Origin: a virus | DNA length: 41,041 nucleotides | Virus record (IMG/VR): IMGVR_UViG_3300045738_000166 | Span: 1 to 41,041 of that record | Strand: one strand, 5' to 3' | In this document: piece after piece, positions 40,210 through 41,041 of the stretch | How the letters are laid out: every line of letters begins with the position of its first letter | Numbering within the stretch: the stretch's first letter is position 1 | Program-made: the position numbers and the translations under genes | The notes under the pieces: generated by a model | What the model saw: the letters and a program-made list of their open reading frames with translations, nothing else | Databases searched by the model: none | What the model was told of the DNA's origin: nothing

Positions 40210-40585
40210 GAGAAGAGCTTTCGTATACTATGTAGCAGTAAAGTTTGCAGATATACTTCCAGAGAAGGTGCCAAATTATAGGACTATGGATGATGCAGAT
40301 TTTATTAGCATATTAAGTTGGTGTGAAGATTGGGAACCAGAGAAAGTATATAAGACAGCATATAAAGAGTCACATATAGATTATATACAGACTTGGGATG
40401 AGTGGTCTAATAATATGATACCATTGCCTCTTGTAGTTAGAACAGAATTAGAAAGAGCTATGAAGATCCATGATGTTGCAGGTAATTTAAAAGCTATAAG
40501 AGCTTTTTCTTTTTTTTATAACAATGGACGTAGAATGATTTTGTGGGGAGGGTTATCCTTTTTAGCATTATGGCTTCTGTTTTAG
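40202..40585 (+). CDS. Hypothetical protein with C-terminal membrane anchor
   Basis: A 127-residue protein of no recognised family. The first 105 residues are mixed helical with many Trp and Tyr (ISILSWCEDWEPEKVYKTAY, TWDEWSNNMIPLPL). The last 15 residues (ILWGGLSFLALWLLF) form a short hydrophobic tail after Arg-Arg, suggesting a tail-anchored protein. It overlaps peptide deformylase by 8 nt and the next radical SAM gene by 16 nt, so it is coupled to both. Function unknown. Confidence 0.65.
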   Translation: MIKRRAFVYYVAVKFADILPEKVPNYRTMDDADFISILSWCEDWEPEKVYKTAYKESHIDYIQTWDEWSNNMIPLPLVVRTELERAMKIHDVAGNLKAIRAFSFFYNNGRRMILWGGLSFLALWLLF

Positions 40586-41041
40586 AGTGGGACGATTACG
40601 CCAAACTTTATTCCGACAATGGATTGATAATGTGGTTAGACATATCGACCTTTTGTAATGCTAAGTGTCCTCAATGCCATAGAACTAACCCAAATGGACT
40701 TGGAAAGGTAGATTGGCTTCCTCTTATACAATGGTCCCTTGAAGAATTTGTAAAAGCTTTTCCCGAAACGACAATGCAACATATCAAAAGATTTGATATT
40801 TGTGGTACGTGGGGTGATCCTATAATGAATAAGGATATATTTAATATTGTTAAGTATATTATAGAAAATTCTTCATCATGGATTCAAATCAACACTAATG
40901 GTAGTATCAGAGATACAGAGTGGTGGTGGAATTTGGGTGTTCTTGGCGGTAAGAGATTAGAAATTATATTTGATATAGAGGGTACAACACAAAAACAACA
41001 TTCACATTATAGACAAAATACAAATCTAAAGAAAATATTAA
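40570..41041 (+). CDS. Radical SAM enzyme, N-terminal part (runs off the window)
   Basis: The first 157 codons of a protein that continues past the end. The cluster motif CxxxCxxC is at Cys29, Cys33 and Cys36 (TFCNAKCPQCHR). FDICGTWGDPI near residue 78 fits the SAM-contacting GGEP-type position, and IQINTNGS is the next conserved strand. The ATG overlaps the preceding stop by 16 nt. It differs clearly from the radical SAM protein at 624-1493 and is on the opposite strand. Without the C-terminus (SPASM or other) the substrate cannot be judged. Confidence 0.82.
   Translation, partial: MASVLEWDDYAKLYSDNGLIMWLDISTFCNAKCPQCHRTNPNGLGKVDWLPLIQWSLEEFVKAFPETTMQHIKRFDICGTWGDPIMNKDIFNIVKYIIENSSSWIQINTNGSIRDTEWWWNLGVLGGKRLEIIFDIEGTTQKQHSHYRQNTNLKKIL

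Noticed and set aside
1-41041. tRNA genes, integrase/attachment sites, insertion sequences
   Set aside because: I found no cloverleaf with CCA-side features in the gaps, no recombinase gene and no terminal repeats.

Overview
The window is a contiguous piece of a large, AT-rich T4-like tailed phage (contractile-tail myovirus) genome. Evidence for this is the unbroken T4 head/neck/tail gene order (gp13-14-15-16-17-18-19-20-prohead core-21-22-23), followed by uvsY, uvsW, gp55, gp47 and gp46, and the T4 late-promoter octamer TATAAATA in front of most transcription units. The AT-rich codon use, the long modular adhesins, the phage peptide deformylase and the absence of photosynthesis genes suggest a marine phage of a non-cyanobacterial host, possibly a SAR11/Pelagibacter-type bacterium. 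The host assignment is inference only.

Layout. (1) 1-1,820, minus strand: a small late operon coding for a 104-residue unknown protein, a radical SAM enzyme and a GNAT-like protein. It fires from a divergent, palindromic late promoter region. (2) 1,845-18,898, plus strand: a 17-kb adhesin/fibre island. It has small beta-rich structural proteins, a fibre with six tandem carbohydrate-binding-like modules, three large RCC1-repeat (beta-propeller) proteins, a strong terminator at 13.2 kb, and a 1,669-residue repetitive fibre. (3) 18,898-23,489: neck proteins, tail-sheath stabiliser and both terminase subunits, mostly with overlapping start and stop codons. (4) 23,486-23,758, minus strand: a small Cys-rich protein with its own late promoter. 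(5) 23,910-31,575: sheath, tube, portal, prohead core, protease, scaffold and major capsid protein, closed by a terminator. (6) 31,669-33,207: two small membrane proteins, an unknown late protein and a tail-tube-like protein. (7) 33,203-33,346: a gene-free stretch in which a perfect late promoter is followed by a sequence that can fold into a 21-bp terminal helix ending in a U-run; I read this as an undescribed structured RNA. (8) 33,360-41,041: uvsY, uvsW, an LSm-like protein, a deoxyribosyltransferase-like enzyme behind a host-type promoter, gp55, gp47/gp46, peptide deformylase, a small membrane-anchored protein and the start of a second radical SAM gene.

How it works together. gp55, made from a region with a host-type -35 element, would direct late transcription from the TATAAATA sites. 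These drive capsid, tail and adhesin genes and the radical SAM operon. UvsY, UvsW and gp46/47 couple recombination and replication to late transcription, as in T4. The most notable points are the candidate structured RNA upstream of uvsY, late promoters placed exactly 5 nt before start codons (predicting leaderless mRNAs), a cupredoxin-like domain with a copper-ligand pattern inside a tail adhesin, with a ligand-less copy next door, and the late radical SAM/GNAT/small-protein operon.
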